Positions 8,682 through 18,856 of a DNA stretch of 64,000 bases are shown piece after piece (positions within the stretch are counted from its first letter, which is position 1; the number at the start of each line of letters is the position of its first letter). The notes under the pieces are model-generated. The model worked only from the letters and a program-made list of their open reading frames with translations. It ran no database searches and was not told where the DNA came from. Position numbers and translations under genes: made by a program. The DNA comes from Bacteroidales bacterium (GTDB lineage: Bacteria > Bacteroidota > Bacteroidia > Bacteroidales > Prolixibacteraceae), in assembly GCA_012729335.1 (NCBI GenBank), contig JAAYDJ010000021.1:1-64000 (forward strand), in the 5' to 3' direction.

Positions 8682-8705
8682 TGAGGTTTTTTAAAATTCC
8701 AAGGC

Positions 8706-9980
8706 ATGATCACGTTGCGCTACATTCAGGAGAATCCCGGGGAGGTCATCGAGAAACTGGCCAAGAAGCAGTTTGATGCGCGGGAGATCGTGGGATCTAT
8801 TGTGGAACTCACGGAGGCCAAAAACCAGACCCAGGTCCAGGCCGACAAGGCCCGGGCTGAAATGAATGCGCTGTCGCGTGACATCGGGCAACTGATGCGC
8901 ACAGGCAAGAAGCAGGAAGCCGAAGAGGCGCGGCAGCGGACGGCCGAACTGAAGGAACAGATCAGGGAACTGGAGCAGCAGTTTGCAGGTTTGGAGGTCA
9001 GCATCAGGGAATTGCAGGTGCTTTTGCCCAATTTACCTCATGTCACGGTGCCTTATGGAAAAACCCCGGAAGAGAACGAGGTGATCAGGTCGGGGGGCGT
9101 GAAGCCTCTTCTGGGCGCGGGGACCTTACCCCACTGGGATCTTGCGGCCCGCTACCGGCTGATCGATTTTGAGCTGGGGGTCAAGCTCACGGGGGCCGGG
9201 TTCCCGGTATACCGTGGCAAGGGAGCCCAACTCCAGAGGGCGCTCATCAACTTTTTCCTGGACCAGGCCCGCCGCAACGGGTATGAAGAGATCCAGCCCC
9301 CGCTGATGGTCAACGAGGCCTCGGGATTTGGTACAGGCCAGCTCCCCGACAAGGAGGGACAGATGTACCATGTGACGGCCGACAACTTCTATATGATTCC
9401 CACGGCGGAAGTGCCTGTCACCAACATATACCGCGATGTGATCCTGGAGGCCGGGGATCTGCCGGTGAAAAACTGCGCCTACAGCGCCTGCTTCCGCCGT
9501 GAAGCCGGCTCCTACGGCAAGGATGTACGCGGCCTTAACCGCCTCCACCAGTTCGACAAGGTGGAAATCGTTCAGATTACCCACCCCGACCACTCTTACG
9601 GTGTCCTGGAAGAAATGGTTAACTATGTGGAATCTTTGGTTCAGAAGCTGGAACTCCCCTACCGGATCATCAGGCTCTGCGGGGGCGACATGGGTTTCAC
9701 CTCAGCGCTGACCTATGACTTCGAGGTGTGGTCGGCCGCCCAGGAAAAATGGCTTGAAGTCAGCTCCGTTTCCAACTTCGAGTCATTCCAGGCCAACCGC
9801 CTCAAACTCCGTTACCGCGGGGAAGCCGGCAAAAAACCGGAACTGGCCCATACCCTCAATGGGAGCGCTCTGGCCCTCCCCCGTATCGTGGCCGCCCTCC
9901 TCGAAAACAACCAAACCCCCGACGGGATCAAAATCCCGGAGGCCCTGATCCCCTGGTGCGGCTTCGACCGCATCCCCTGA
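8706..9980 (+). CDS. serS: Serine-tRNA ligase
   Basis: The 424-residue class II synthetase charges tRNA-Ser. The N-terminal coiled-coil arm spans about residues 30-105. The catalytic core has motif 2 (SACFRREAGSYGKDVRGLNRLHQFDKVE) and motif 3 near the end (LNGSALALPRIVAALLENNQ). The TAEVP serine-binding motif is present at about 233-237. Length and start (MITLRYIQENP) are standard. It stands alone between the rpmA terminator and the convergent lipB. Confidence 0.98.
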   Translation: MITLRYIQENPGEVIEKLAKKQFDAREIVGSIVELTEAKNQTQVQADKARAEMNALSRDIGQLMRTGKKQEAEEARQRTAELKEQIRELEQQFAGLEVSIRELQVLLPNLPHVTVPYGKTPEENEVIRSGGVKPLLGAGTLPHWDLAARYRLIDFELGVKLTGAGFPVYRGKGAQLQRALINFFLDQARRNGYEEIQPPLMVNEASGFGTGQLPDKEGQMYHVTADNFYMIPTAEVPVTNIYRDVILEAGDLPVKNCAYSACFRREAGSYGKDVRGLNRLHQFDKVEIVQITHPDHSYGVLEEMVNYVESLVQKLELPYRIIRLCGGDMGFTSALTYDFEVWSAAQEKWLEVSSVSNFESFQANRLKLRYRGEAGKKPELAHTLNGSALALPRIVAALLENNQTPDGIKIPEALIPWCGFDRIP

Positions 9981-10066
9981 CCCCCAGTCAGGTGAAGGGG
10001 GGAACCGGGTATTCAATAAGACTGATACCCGTTATCCTGATACCCTGATATTCTGGCATCCCAGTC

Positions 10067-10735
10067 TCAGTACATCAGGTTAAACTGTTCCTTCAGAACG
10101 GCTTTGACTTCACCGGGGGGCACTTCTCCGCCGAGTTCCTGACGGAAGGAGGTCACAGCAGAGGAGTTAAATCCGCAGGGGTTGATATAGCCGAAATATC
10201 GGAGGTCGGTATTCACATTGAGGGCGAAGCCGTGCATGGTCACGAAGCGGCTGACCCTGACCCCGATGGCGCATATTTTGCGGGCCCTTGCCGGATCTTC
10301 CGGGTCGAGCCACACTCCCGTCGCCCCTTCACGGCGGGCCCCCGACAGCCCGAAGGCCCCCAGGGTACCGATGATCGCCTCCTCCATCTTCGCAATGAAC
10401 TCCCTGATGCCGATCTGATAATACTCCAGGTCAAGAATCGGGTAGCCCACCAGCTGCCCCGGACCATGATAGGTAATGTCGCCCCCCCGGTTGATCCGGT
10501 AATAGGTAGCCCCGATCTGATCCAAAAACTCCTTGCGGATCAGCATGTTGTTTTCATTCCCGCTCTTCCCCAGAGTATAGACGGGAGGATGCTCGACCAG
10601 TATGAAGTGATTCTTGGCCACCGGATGGCCCAGTCGCCGTTTCTCCTCCACCACCGAGGCCAGCAGCGCTTCCTGCAGGTCCCAGCACGCCTTGTAATCC
10701 ATCACCCCCTTGTCGGTGTAATTGAAATCTGCCAT
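10067..10735 (-). CDS. lipB: Octanoyl-[acyl-carrier-protein]:protein N-octanoyltransferase
   Basis: LipB moves octanoate from ACP to lipoyl domains, the first step of lipoate synthesis. The 222-residue form starting MADFNYTDKG fits the family length. An upstream in-frame ATG at 10861 would add 42 residues of unlikely, basic sequence and is not used. Motifs seen are LVEHPPVYTLGKSG, the RGGDITYHGPGQLVGYPILDL block, the catalytic lysine region KICAIGVRVSRFVTMHGFALNV, and the cysteine in GYINPCGF. It converges on serS. No lipA is visible in the window. Confidence 0.95.
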   Translation of the reverse strand: MADFNYTDKGVMDYKACWDLQEALLASVVEEKRRLGHPVAKNHFILVEHPPVYTLGKSGNENNMLIRKEFLDQIGATYYRINRGGDITYHGPGQLVGYPILDLEYYQIGIREFIAKMEEAIIGTLGAFGLSGARREGATGVWLDPEDPARARKICAIGVRVSRFVTMHGFALNVNTDLRYFGYINPCGFNSSAVTSFRQELGGEVPPGEVKAVLKEQFNLMY

Positions 10736-11050
10736 ATCCCTGATTGCTTTTTTCGCTGTATCACCCCACCTCCGGAATGATCCGGCGGCTGCCCTAAAAG
10801 TAATCATTTTCTCCACACCCGCTCCCGATGCGTCGTGGCCGACAGCTCCCGTGTATTCCACACCATGGATTGTTTCCGGAGAAAAAGGAAGCCCATGACG
10901 AAAATTATCAGAATGTAAATAAACATTAATAATTTATGTCATTTCATAATTTTTTCATCCTTTTCTCATAAATAATTCTTCATTTGCAGAAAAATCACTG
11001 ATTTTTTTGCAACAAAGAACCAAAAACCAACTTTTTAATTTTTGACCGTT
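10736..11050. other. Intergenic gap between lipB and gdhA (divergent)
   Basis: The half nearer lipB has ordinary composition. From about 10900 the sequence is strongly AT-rich, as expected for the gdhA promoter region. A TTCATTTG at 10979-10986 is one mismatch from the -7 consensus, but no convincing promoter pair was found. Confidence 0.5.
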
Positions 11051-12406
11051 ATGGATAGAACAGCAGCACAATTTGTCGAGGAATTTATGGCCAGGGTCAT
11101 TGCCAAGGATCCCCTGGAGAAGGAGTTTCATCAGGCCGTACACGAGGTGGTGGAGAGTCTGGCTCCTTTTGTGGTCCAAAATCCCATGTATATGAAATCG
11201 CGTATTCTGGAGAGGATGGCTGAGCCCGAAAGGATGATTATTTTCCGGGTTCCGTGGGTGAATGACCGCGGGGAGGTGGAGATCAACAGGGGCTACCGGG
11301 TGCAGATGAACAGTGCCATCGGGCCTTACAAGGGTGGTTTGCGGTTCCATGCGTCGGTCAATCTGAGTATTCTCAAGTTTCTGGCCTATGAGCAGGTGCT
11401 GAAGAACAGTCTGACGACCCTTCCCATGGGGGGTGGCAAAGGAGGTTCCGATTTCAATCCCAAGGGTAAATCCGACACCGAAGTGATGCGTTTCTGTCAC
11501 TCCTTCATGAATGAGCTTTACCGTCACATCGGTCCCGACACCGATGTTCCGGCAGGTGACATTGGGGTAGGTGGCCGGGAAATCGGCTTTATGTACGGGC
11601 AGTATAAAAGACTCCGGAATGAATTCTCCGGAACTTTCACCGGCAAGGGGGCCGGTTGGGGTGGGAGTCCGCTCCGCCCGGAAGCCACGGGTTACGGCAC
11701 CACCTATTTTGCCCAGGAGATGCTCGACACCATCGGCGAGTCGATCGAAGGGAAAACGGTGGTGATTTCCGGATCGGGGAATGTGGCGCAGTATGCTGTG
11801 GAAAAGGTCACCCAGCTGGGAGGGAAAGTGGTCACCCTTTCCGATTCCAACGGGTTCATTCACGACCCCGAAGGCATCAATGCCGAGAAACTGGAATATG
11901 TGATGGAACTCAAAAATGTCTTCCGTGGCCGGATCAAGGAGTACACCCGGGAGTTCAAGGGAGCCGTCTATTATGAAAACCAGCGCCCCTGGTCGGTGCC
12001 CTGTCAGATCGCCATGCCCTGTGCCACCCAGAATGAAATTGATGAAGCGGATGCCCGCACCCTGGTGGCCCAGGGGTGCCAGTGCGTTTCCGAGGGTGCC
12101 AACATGCCCTCCACGCCCGAAGCCATCCACATTTTCCAGTCGGCCAAACTCCTCTATGCGCCCGGGAAAGCAGCCAATGCAGGAGGGGTGGCCACCTCAG
12201 GCCTCGAGATGACCCAAAACTCCATGCGACTGACCTGGACCCGCGAGGAAGTGGACGCCCGCCTGCACATCATCATGAAAAACATCCACCAGACCTGCCA
12301 GCAGTATGGCAGGGAAGCCGACGGATACATCAATTATGTCAAGGGCGCCAACATCGGCGGATTCCTTAAGGTGGCCAACGCCATGCTCTCCCAGGGCATC
12401 GTCTGA
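11051..12406 (+). CDS. gdhA: NADP-specific glutamate dehydrogenase
   Basis: The 451-residue hexameric-type enzyme interconverts 2-oxoglutarate plus ammonia and glutamate. Visible signatures are GPYKGGLRFH, the catalytic-lysine segment LPMGGGKGGSDFNPKGKSD, the DTDVPAGDIGVGGREIG block, and the Rossmann motif SGSGNVAQYA. The form is the 450-residue class typical of NADP-dependent assimilatory enzymes; cofactor preference is inferred from the family. The start is the ATG at 11051. A TTG nine bases upstream is in frame but less likely. A near-perfect terminator follows. Confidence 0.97.
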   Translation: MDRTAAQFVEEFMARVIAKDPLEKEFHQAVHEVVESLAPFVVQNPMYMKSRILERMAEPERMIIFRVPWVNDRGEVEINRGYRVQMNSAIGPYKGGLRFHASVNLSILKFLAYEQVLKNSLTTLPMGGGKGGSDFNPKGKSDTEVMRFCHSFMNELYRHIGPDTDVPAGDIGVGGREIGFMYGQYKRLRNEFSGTFTGKGAGWGGSPLRPEATGYGTTYFAQEMLDTIGESIEGKTVVISGSGNVAQYAVEKVTQLGGKVVTLSDSNGFIHDPEGINAEKLEYVMELKNVFRGRIKEYTREFKGAVYYENQRPWSVPCQIAMPCATQNEIDEADARTLVAQGCQCVSEGANMPSTPEAIHIFQSAKLLYAPGKAANAGGVATSGLEMTQNSMRLTWTREEVDARLHIIMKNIHQTCQQYGREADGYINYVKGANIGGFLKVANAMLSQGIV

Positions 12407-12505
12407 TGCCCAGCTGGGGGTACCTCCTGAATCCCGGCGCTCCCCGGCCGGCACCCCGGGAGCCACATCAGGCCCGCGCCTGTATACCCCCGGATAACCC
12501 TGCCC

Positions 12506-12545
12506 AAAAGAGGCTGAATCAGATTTTTTGATTCAGCCTCTTTTG
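12506..12545 (+). terminator. Rho-independent terminator after gdhA
   Basis: AAAAGAGGCTGAATC (12506-12520) pairs perfectly with GATTCAGCCTCTTTT (12530-12544). The T-run is supplied by the second arm, and the A-run of the first arm could make it work in both directions. Confidence 0.85.
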
Positions 12546-12726
12546 TATTGAAGGCTCATTTACCGGTGACGAAGCCCCACATGAAAGGCATCATCCGGTG
12601 AAAATCACCGTTCACGGATAAAATCCTGCCGTTTATCGGTAAATATGACAAAAATCTACCCGTGTCGTCCGAATTTTGACACCATAAGCAGAAAACAGAA
12701 AAACAATACCAAATTTCAACAAAGCC
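12546..12726. other. Leader region of the MacB-like export operon
   Basis: No gene is seen. The region holds a small hairpin, CGGTGA-AAA-TCACCG, at 12596-12610, with a related ACCGGTGA sequence at 12562-12569. No complete Bacteroidota promoter was found, although the operon must start here. Confidence 0.4.
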
Positions 12727-13458
12727 ATGATCGTTTTAAACAACCTGCACAAGTCGTATATCACGGGGAACAACGCGCTGCACGTGCTCAAAGGGATTGA
12801 CCTGGAGATCGGCGCCGGCGAGTTTGTCTCCATCATGGGCTCTTCGGGATCGGGGAAATCGACCCTGTTAAACATCCTGGGCATTCTCGATGACTATGAT
12901 GAGGGGAATTATTTCCTCGACGGAAAGCTGATCAGGAACATGAACGAGACCAAAGCGGCCATCACCCGCAACCAGATGATCGGATTTGTCTTCCAGTCCT
13001 TCAACCTCATTTCCTTCAAGAATGCGAGGGAGAATGTGGCCCTGCCCCTGTACTACCAGCAGGTAAGCCGCAAGAAGCGGAATCAGATCGCCCTGGAGTA
13101 CCTTGACCGCTTCGGGCTGAAGGAGTGGGCTGACCATTTGCCGTCGGAACTTTCGGGGGGGCAGAAACAGCGGGTGGCCATTGCCCGCTCGCTGATCTCC
13201 AACCCCAAGATCATCCTGGCCGACGAACCCACCGGAGCCCTCGACACGGCCACCTCCTTCGAAGTGATGGAAATCCTCAAGGAGGTGAACGACCAGGGCA
13301 TTACGGTCATCATCGTCACCCATGAACATGACATCGCCGCCATGACCAAAAAAATCATCCGGCTCAAGGATGGCCTCATCGGGGAAACCATCATCAACGG
13401 CGATCTTAAAAAATACCGTGAAAAGGTTAAAAGTGAAAACGCCTTCAGCTATGTTTGA
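12727..13458 (+). CDS. ABC transporter ATP-binding protein (MacB/LolD type)
   Basis: The 243-residue ATPase has Walker [10 protein letters not shown] (about residues 39-47), Q-loop VFQSFNLI, signature [15 protein letters not shown], Walker [13 protein letters not shown] and the H-loop VTHEHD. The [20 protein letters not shown] block is typical of the MacB/LolD branch, which drives type VII ABC mechanotransmission rather than import. It overlaps the first permease by 8 bp and powers the two following permeases. It is the first gene of an operon that also encodes an adaptor and a TolC-like channel. Confidence 0.95.
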   Translation: MIVLNNLHKSYITGNNALHVLKGIDLEIGAGEFVSIMGSSGSGKSTLLNILGILDDYDEGNYFLDGKLIRNMNETKAAITRNQMIGFVFQSFNLISFKNARENVALPLYYQQVSRKKRNQIALEYLDRFGLKEWADHLPSELSGGQKQRVAIARSLISNPKIILADEPTGALDTATSFEVMEILKEVNDQGITVIIVTHEHDIAAMTKKIIRLKDGLIGETIINGDLKKYREKVKSENAFSYV

Positions 13459-14707
13459 CGCGGACATCTGGCAAGAAATTTTCAGTACCATCAGGAAGAA
13501 CAAGCTCCGTACTTTCCTGACCGGCTTTTCGGTGGCCTGGGGTATTTTCATGCTGATGGTGCTGCTGGGATCCGGAAACGGGCTCCAGAATGGGGTTAGG
13601 GAGGAATTCGCCGACAACGCCGTGAACATCATGTGGTTGTGGACGGGGGAGACCTCACTCCCCTACAAAGGGCTGAAGGAGGGGAGGGAGATCCGCTTCA
13701 CCAACGAGGATTATGATTTTCTGAGCGGCCGCGCCGAAGACGTCGACCAGGTCTCCTCCCGCTTCTATCTCCGCGGGGATATCACCTATTCCTATGGCAA
13801 GGAATACGGATCATTCACCACCAGCACCTGTTATCCTGCCCTGCAGGAGATGGAGATGATCAAGCTGACGCAGGGACGGTTCATCAACGACCTCGACATG
13901 AAGGAATTCAGGAAGGTGATCGTGATTGGCGACGACATCCGCAAGGCGTTGTTCAAGGAAGAGGATCCCCTGGGCAAATACCTCAAGGTGGGGAGTGTCC
14001 CATTCAAGGTCATCGGGGTATCGCTGGATCCGGGATCGGAGGAAAACCGTCAGGCGTATATGCCATTTACCACGGCGCAGCGGCTCTTTGCCGGGGGCAA
14101 CCGGGTGCACAGTTTTGCGGTCACCACCAAGATGGTGAATACGGCTGCGGAGGCCGAAGCCATCGATGTCAGGGTCCGTCAGCAGTTGGCCCAGCGTCAC
14201 AGTTTTGACCCTGAAGACCGGCGCGCCATGGGGTCCTTCAACATGCTCACTGAATACATCAGGACCATGAAGATCTTCCAGGCCATCAAGCTGTTTGTCT
14301 GGATCATCGGCATCGGCACCCTGATTGCCGGCATTGTGGGGGTGAGTAACATCATGCTGATCCTGGTCAAGGAGCGCACGCGTGAAATCGGCATCCGCAA
14401 GGCCCTGGGTGCCAGCCCCCTCTCGGTGATCGGGCTGGTCCTGCTGGAGTCGGTGCTGATCACCACCATCGCCGGTTACATCGGGCTGGTCATGGGCGTC
14501 GGACTGATGGAGGGGGTTAACTTCGGCCTTGAACAAATGGTGGCCGGCGGAGGAGGAGACCAGATCTTCTTCCGCAACCCGACCGTCAATTTCCATACGG
14601 CTCTGGCAGCCACCGCCATCCTCATTGCCGCCGGCGCCCTGGCAGGATACATCCCCGCAAGAAAAGCCGCCAACGTCAAACCCATCGAAGCCCTCAGAGA
14701 TGAATAA
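13451..14707 (+). CDS. MacB-type ABC transporter permease (first of two)
   Basis: The 418-residue protein has one N-terminal transmembrane helix (about 20-42), a large periplasmic MacB_PCD domain (about 45-270), and three C-terminal helices within the FtsX domain. FtsX features include [25 protein letters not shown] and the closing [21 protein letters not shown]. The start is the ATG at 13451 ([10 protein letters not shown]), which overlaps the ATPase stop and mirrors the start of the next permease. It likely pairs with its paralogue at 14830 as a heterodimer. The exported substrate is unknown. Confidence 0.93.
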   Translation: MFDADIWQEIFSTIRKNKLRTFLTGFSVAWGIFMLMVLLGSGNGLQNGVREEFADNAVNIMWLWTGETSLPYKGLKEGREIRFTNEDYDFLSGRAEDVDQVSSRFYLRGDITYSYGKEYGSFTTSTCYPALQEMEMIKLTQGRFINDLDMKEFRKVIVIGDDIRKALFKEEDPLGKYLKVGSVPFKVIGVSLDPGSEENRQAYMPFTTAQRLFAGGNRVHSFAVTTKMVNTAAEAEAIDVRVRQQLAQRHSFDPEDRRAMGSFNMLTEYIRTMKIFQAIKLFVWIIGIGTLIAGIVGVSNIMLILVKERTREIGIRKALGASPLSVIGLVLLESVLITTIAGYIGLVMGVGLMEGVNFGLEQMVAGGGGDQIFFRNPTVNFHTALAATAILIAAGALAGYIPARKAANVKPIEALRDE

Positions 14708-14756
14708 CAGGGCATTGCCCAGGTGAAGACATCTCCGGATTCAAGATGATTCTTAT

Positions 14757-14816
14757 ATTCTGATAATCTGATATTCTGATACTCTAATACTCTGATAATC
14801 TGATACTCTGACATTC
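14757..14816. repeat. Short-period TCTGATA repeat between the permease genes
   Basis: A run of near-identical ATTCTGATA, ATCTGATA and ACTCTGATA units fills much of the 122-bp gap between two genes of the same operon. The motif resembles repeats in the convergent junctions at 9981, 34747 and 37807. Confidence 0.6.
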
Positions 14817-14829
14817 AAATATTCTCAAT

Positions 14830-16098
14830 ATGTTTGACCTGGATCGTTGGAATGAAATCGTGCACGCTCTTGCCAAGAACAAGGTGCGGAGCCTGCTGAC
14901 CGCCTTCGGGGTGTTCTGGGGCATCTTCATGCTGATCGTGATGGCCGGTGCCGGGAATGGCCTGGGCAACGGCATCTCGGAGGGCGTCGCCAAATTCGCC
15001 ACCAATTCGGCCTTCATGTGGACCGACCGGACCAGCGAACCCTATAAGGGGTATAAGAGAGGCCGCTACTGGAACATGGATTTTGAGGATGTCCAGATCA
15101 TCCGCAGCAAAGTGCCGGAAGTCGACATCCTCACGCCCAAGAACTTCGGTTCCAACAACAACAGCGGGCCCAATACGGTCAGGGGCGACCGCAATGGCTC
15201 CTTCAACATCAAGGGGGATTACCCCGACTATGTGAAGATTGACCCGGTCACGATTGTTAAAGGCCGCTGGATCAATGAAATGGACATCAGGGAGAAGCGG
15301 AAGGTCTGTGTGATTGGCACCAAAGTATACGAGACCATGTTTGCCTCAGAGGAGGAGCCCCTGGGGGAATATCTCAAGGTATCGGGGGTTTATTATCAGG
15401 TGGTGGGGGTGATCAAACCTGAAACCAGAATCAACATTAACGGCCGTACCGAGGAGTCGCTGTTTATCCCGTTTACGACCATGCAGCAGACCTACAACAT
15501 GGGCAACGAGGTACATGTGCTGGCTTTCACGGCCAAGCCGGGGGTTCCCGTAAGCCAGGTCGAGGAGAAAATAAGGGGCATTATCAGGCAGCGGCATGCC
15601 ATTTCGCCTACCGATGTGCAGGCCATTGCGGGGGTCAATGTGGAGAAGCAGTTCCTGCAGATGAAGGGATTGTTTGTGGGCATCAACATTCTGACCTGGA
15701 TCGTGGGGATCGGCACCCTGATGGCGGGGGTGATCGGTGTGAGCAACATCATGCTGGTGATTGTCAGGGAGCGGACCCGTGAAATCGGGGTTCAGCGTGC
15801 CCTGGGCGCCCGCCCGCGGACCATTATCACCCAGGTGATGCTCGAAAGCGTGGTCCTCACCACCGTCGCCGGTTATACCGGCCTTACCCTGGGTGTGGGA
15901 CTCCTCGAACTGGTCAACCAGGTGCTCGAAAGGCAACCACCCTCCTCTGAAGAGATGTTCTTCCGCCATCCGGAGGTAAGCCTTACCGTTGCCCTGGCGT
16001 CCCTGGGGGTTCTCATCATCGCCGGCCTCTTCGCAGGATCGATTCCAGCCAAAAGAGCCCTCCAGATCAAACCCATCGAGGCCCTCCGCGAAGAGTAA
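14830..16098 (+). CDS. MacB-type ABC transporter permease (second of two)
   Basis: The 422-residue paralogue of the preceding permease has the same layout: N-terminal helix at about 20-42, periplasmic MacB_PCD domain, three C-terminal helices. The FtsX block reads GVSNIMLVIVRERTREIGVQRALGA, with an AGSIPAKRALQIKPIEALREE tail. The starts of the two proteins ([10 protein letters not shown] and MFDLDRWNEI) show recent common descent. It belongs to the five-gene export operon at 12727-18719. Confidence 0.93.
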   Translation: MFDLDRWNEIVHALAKNKVRSLLTAFGVFWGIFMLIVMAGAGNGLGNGISEGVAKFATNSAFMWTDRTSEPYKGYKRGRYWNMDFEDVQIIRSKVPEVDILTPKNFGSNNNSGPNTVRGDRNGSFNIKGDYPDYVKIDPVTIVKGRWINEMDIREKRKVCVIGTKVYETMFASEEEPLGEYLKVSGVYYQVVGVIKPETRININGRTEESLFIPFTTMQQTYNMGNEVHVLAFTAKPGVPVSQVEEKIRGIIRQRHAISPTDVQAIAGVNVEKQFLQMKGLFVGINILTWIVGIGTLMAGVIGVSNIMLVIVRERTREIGVQRALGARPRTIITQVMLESVVLTTVAGYTGLTLGVGLLELVNQVLERQPPSSEEMFFRHPEVSLTVALASLGVLIIAGLFAGSIPAKRALQIKPIEALREE

Positions 16099-16182
16099 AC
16101 CCCCTCTGCAGGGTATCCCTTGACTTGACATAAAAAACATAAACAGAACATATTCATTTTACCACAGAAAAAAAACAGAGCC

Positions 16183-17286
16183 ATGAAAAAGTTATTAAGA
16201 GTGACCGGGTTGGTCCTGCTGGGAGTCGTATTTCTGGGAACCCTGGGGTTTCTTTACAAAAAATCGAGGCCTGAGGCGGAGCTCTTCGAGGTGAAGAATC
16301 CCGAAGTGATCTCCATCGTCAAGAAGACGGTGGCTACCGGGGCCATTGAGCCCCGCAAGGAGATCGAAATCAAGCCCCAGGTATCGGGGATCATCGAGGA
16401 GCTCTTTGTGGAAGCGGGAACGATGGTCAGAAAGGGGGATGTTTTGGCCCGGGTCAATATCATTCCCGACATGGTCAACCTCAACAATGCCGAGTCGAGG
16501 CTGAACCGTGCCCGCCTCAATTACGAAGATGCCAAGATCAACTTTGACCGGCAGGCCACTCTTTTCGAAAAAGAGGTGATTCCCCGTGAGGAGTTCCAGC
16601 GGGCGCAACTGAGTTTTAATTCGGCCCGCGAAGAGATGGAAGCCGCCGAAAACAACCTTGACCTCATCCGCAAGGGGGTGACCCGCAGTTCTGCCAAGAC
16701 CACCAACACCCTCATCCGCTCGACCATCGATGGCATGGTCCTCGATGTACCGGTGAAAGAGGGATTTTCGGTGATCCAGGCCAACACTTTCAATGCAGGA
16801 ACCACCATTGCCGTGGTCGCCGACATGAAAGACATGATCTTCATCGGGAAGGTCGATGAGACCGAAGTGGGAAAAATCAGAGAGGGCATGGACATTGAGC
16901 TGACCATCGGGGCCATCGAGGAGGAGACCTTCCACGCCGTGCTGAAATACATCGCTCCCAAAGGAAAAATCGAAAACGGGGCGATCCAGTTTGAGATCAA
17001 GGCAGACCTGATTCTCCAGGAGAACCAGTTTATCCGTTCGGGTTACAGCGCCAATGCCAACATTGTGCTGGACCGCCGCGACAGCGTCCTGACCATTCCC
17101 GAATCCCTGCTGAAATTCGAGAAGGATACGGCTTACGTGGAAGTGGAGACCGCCCCCGGGAAATATGACAAGCGGCTGGTCAAAACAGGCCTCTCCGACG
17201 GCATCAACATTGAGATCACCGAAGGGCTTGCCAAGGCCGACAAGGTCAAGGGCGAAAAAATCGATCCCAGGAAAGCCAAATCATGA
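16183..17286 (+). CDS. Periplasmic adaptor (HlyD/MacA-type membrane fusion protein)
   Basis: The 367-residue protein has an N-terminal membrane anchor (about residues 4-25) and a lipoyl/barrel-sandwich half-motif at about 55-90 (EIKPQVSGIIEELFVEAGTM). A coiled-coil hairpin of about 95-165 and a beta-barrel domain follow. It bridges the MacB-like permeases in the inner membrane to the TolC-like channel encoded next. Its stop codon overlaps the following ATG (ATGA), which indicates translational coupling. Confidence 0.93.
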   Translation: MKKLLRVTGLVLLGVVFLGTLGFLYKKSRPEAELFEVKNPEVISIVKKTVATGAIEPRKEIEIKPQVSGIIEELFVEAGTMVRKGDVLARVNIIPDMVNLNNAESRLNRARLNYEDAKINFDRQATLFEKEVIPREEFQRAQLSFNSAREEMEAAENNLDLIRKGVTRSSAKTTNTLIRSTIDGMVLDVPVKEGFSVIQANTFNAGTTIAVVADMKDMIFIGKVDETEVGKIREGMDIELTIGAIEEETFHAVLKYIAPKGKIENGAIQFEIKADLILQENQFIRSGYSANANIVLDRRDSVLTIPESLLKFEKDTAYVEVETAPGKYDKRLVKTGLSDGINIEITEGLAKADKVKGEKIDPRKAKS

Positions 17287-18719
17287 TTCCGGAAAAGAAA
17301 AAAGAGCAGATCCACAAGAGAATGGTAATTTTATTGCATCACAGACCTAATATGATACCCATGAACAAGACGATGATCCTTTGGATGGCGTTGCTGCTCC
17401 TCACCATGGGGGGTATGAAGGCAGGCGGACAGGAAGTGTGGTCGCTGCAGCAGTGCGTTGAGTATGCCCTGGAGAACAACATCCAGATCAGGCAGCAGGG
17501 ATTGGCCGTAGATTATCAGCAGCAACAGCTGGATCAGGCCAAAAGCGACCGGCTGCCCAATCTGAACGGCCAGGTAGGCAACAACTTTAATTTCGGCAGG
17601 TCGCTGACCTACCAGAACACCTATGAAAATACCAATTCCACAAGTATTTCGGGGTATCTGGGGACGGAGGTGACCTTATGGAACGGGGCCCAGATGCAGA
17701 ATCTCATCAGGCAGCGTGACCTGGACCTGCAGGCGACCGTCAGGGATCTTCAGAAGGCCAAGGACGACCTGGTGCTGAACATTGCCGCCCTCTACCTGGA
17801 GATTCTTTTTGCGGAAGAGCTGATTGCCATTGATGAGAGTCAAATGGAGGTGACCCGCCAGCAGATCGACAGGGCCGGCAAACTGGTGGAGGCGGGCAGC
17901 CTGGCACGCGGGTCCCTCCTCGAAACGGAAGCCCAGCTGGCCCGGGAAGCGTTGCAGCTGGTCAGCGACCAGAACAGGGCACAACTGGCATACCTCAACC
18001 TGTACCAGCTTCTGGAGCTGCCTATCAACAAATCGTTCAGGGTGGAAAAGCCTCTCCTTCCGGTTCCCGAAACGGACACCCCGGGATTCAATTCCCTGGC
18101 CATTTTCAACAACGCCCTGGCCGGCAGACCTGAAATTGACGCAGCCAGGCTGCGCGTGGAAAGCGCCCGCAAACAGCTTGACCAGGCCAGAGGCGCCCGC
18201 TGGCCACGCCTCTCCTTCGGCGCCAACTACTACAACAACTACAACGACAACTATGTCAGGGCCATCGATAACAATCCCCTTAACACCGAGGTGATCCCTT
18301 TGGGCGACCAGCTTAAAAACAACAAACGCTATGGATTCGGGTTTACCCTTAATATTCCCGTTTTCAACAAACTACAGGTGAAAAGATCGATCAGTTCGGC
18401 GGAACTTCAGGTAGCCGACTACGAATACCGGCTGCAGAATGCCAGAAACCTCCTCCAGAAGGATATTGAACAGGCCTATACCAACGCCCTGGCAGCCCTC
18501 AAGAAGTACCTCGCCAGTGAAAAGGCCGTCCACTCCAGCGAAGAGGCCTTCCGGTATGCCGAGGAGAAGTTCAGTGTGGGGCTGGTCACTCCCGTCGAGT
18601 ACAACCAGATCAAAAACAACCTGACAGCCGCCCGTGGACAGCTGTCACAAGCCAAATACGATTACATTTTCAGGACCAAAATCCTGGATTTCTACAATGG
18701 GGTCCCCATCAGGCTGTGA
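17283..18719 (+). CDS. TolC-family outer membrane efflux protein
   Basis: The 478-residue protein has two OEP repeats. Typical blocks are SLQQCVEYALENNIQIRQQ at the start of the first and LVTPVEYNQIKNNLTAARGQLSQAKYDY near the end of the second. The signal peptide lies at about residues 28-50 (MNKTMILWMALLLLTMGGMKAGG). The start is uncertain. ATG 17283 overlaps the adaptor stop and has an AGGAAAG upstream, but it gives a long pre-signal extension. ATG 17361 gives a normal signal peptide. It closes the export operon. Confidence 0.92.
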   Translation: MIPEKKKEQIHKRMVILLHHRPNMIPMNKTMILWMALLLLTMGGMKAGGQEVWSLQQCVEYALENNIQIRQQGLAVDYQQQQLDQAKSDRLPNLNGQVGNNFNFGRSLTYQNTYENTNSTSISGYLGTEVTLWNGAQMQNLIRQRDLDLQATVRDLQKAKDDLVLNIAALYLEILFAEELIAIDESQMEVTRQQIDRAGKLVEAGSLARGSLLETEAQLAREALQLVSDQNRAQLAYLNLYQLLELPINKSFRVEKPLLPVPETDTPGFNSLAIFNNALAGRPEIDAARLRVESARKQLDQARGARWPRLSFGANYYNNYNDNYVRAIDNNPLNTEVIPLGDQLKNNKRYGFGFTLNIPVFNKLQVKRSISSAELQVADYEYRLQNARNLLQKDIEQAYTNALAALKKYLASEKAVHSSEEAFRYAEEKFSVGLVTPVEYNQIKNNLTAARGQLSQAKYDYIFRTKILDFYNGVPIRL

Positions 18720-18811
18720 TGTGGGAACCTGTGAGGGCCTGACGCTGCCTCCTTTCCGGGCTTTTCACCACCCTGACAGCACTGGCAGCCGGAAACCGGG
18801 TCGTTCATAAG

Positions 18812-18856
18812 GAAACGGGAGGTGATCAACGGGTCACTACTCCCGTTTCTTTTTTA
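18812..18856 (+). terminator. Terminator of the export operon, overlapping the convergent gene
   Basis: GAAACGGGAG (18812-18821) pairs with CTCCCGTTTC (18840-18849), with an inner GTGA/TCAC pairing, followed by TTTTTTA. The 3' arm lies within the last codons of the minus-strand lipoprotein gene. Confidence 0.75.

Noticed and set aside
10006-10031. Hairpin CGGGTAT/ATACCCG between serS and lipB as a terminator
   Set aside because: Only 7 bp of stem, a 12-nt loop and no T-run in either direction.
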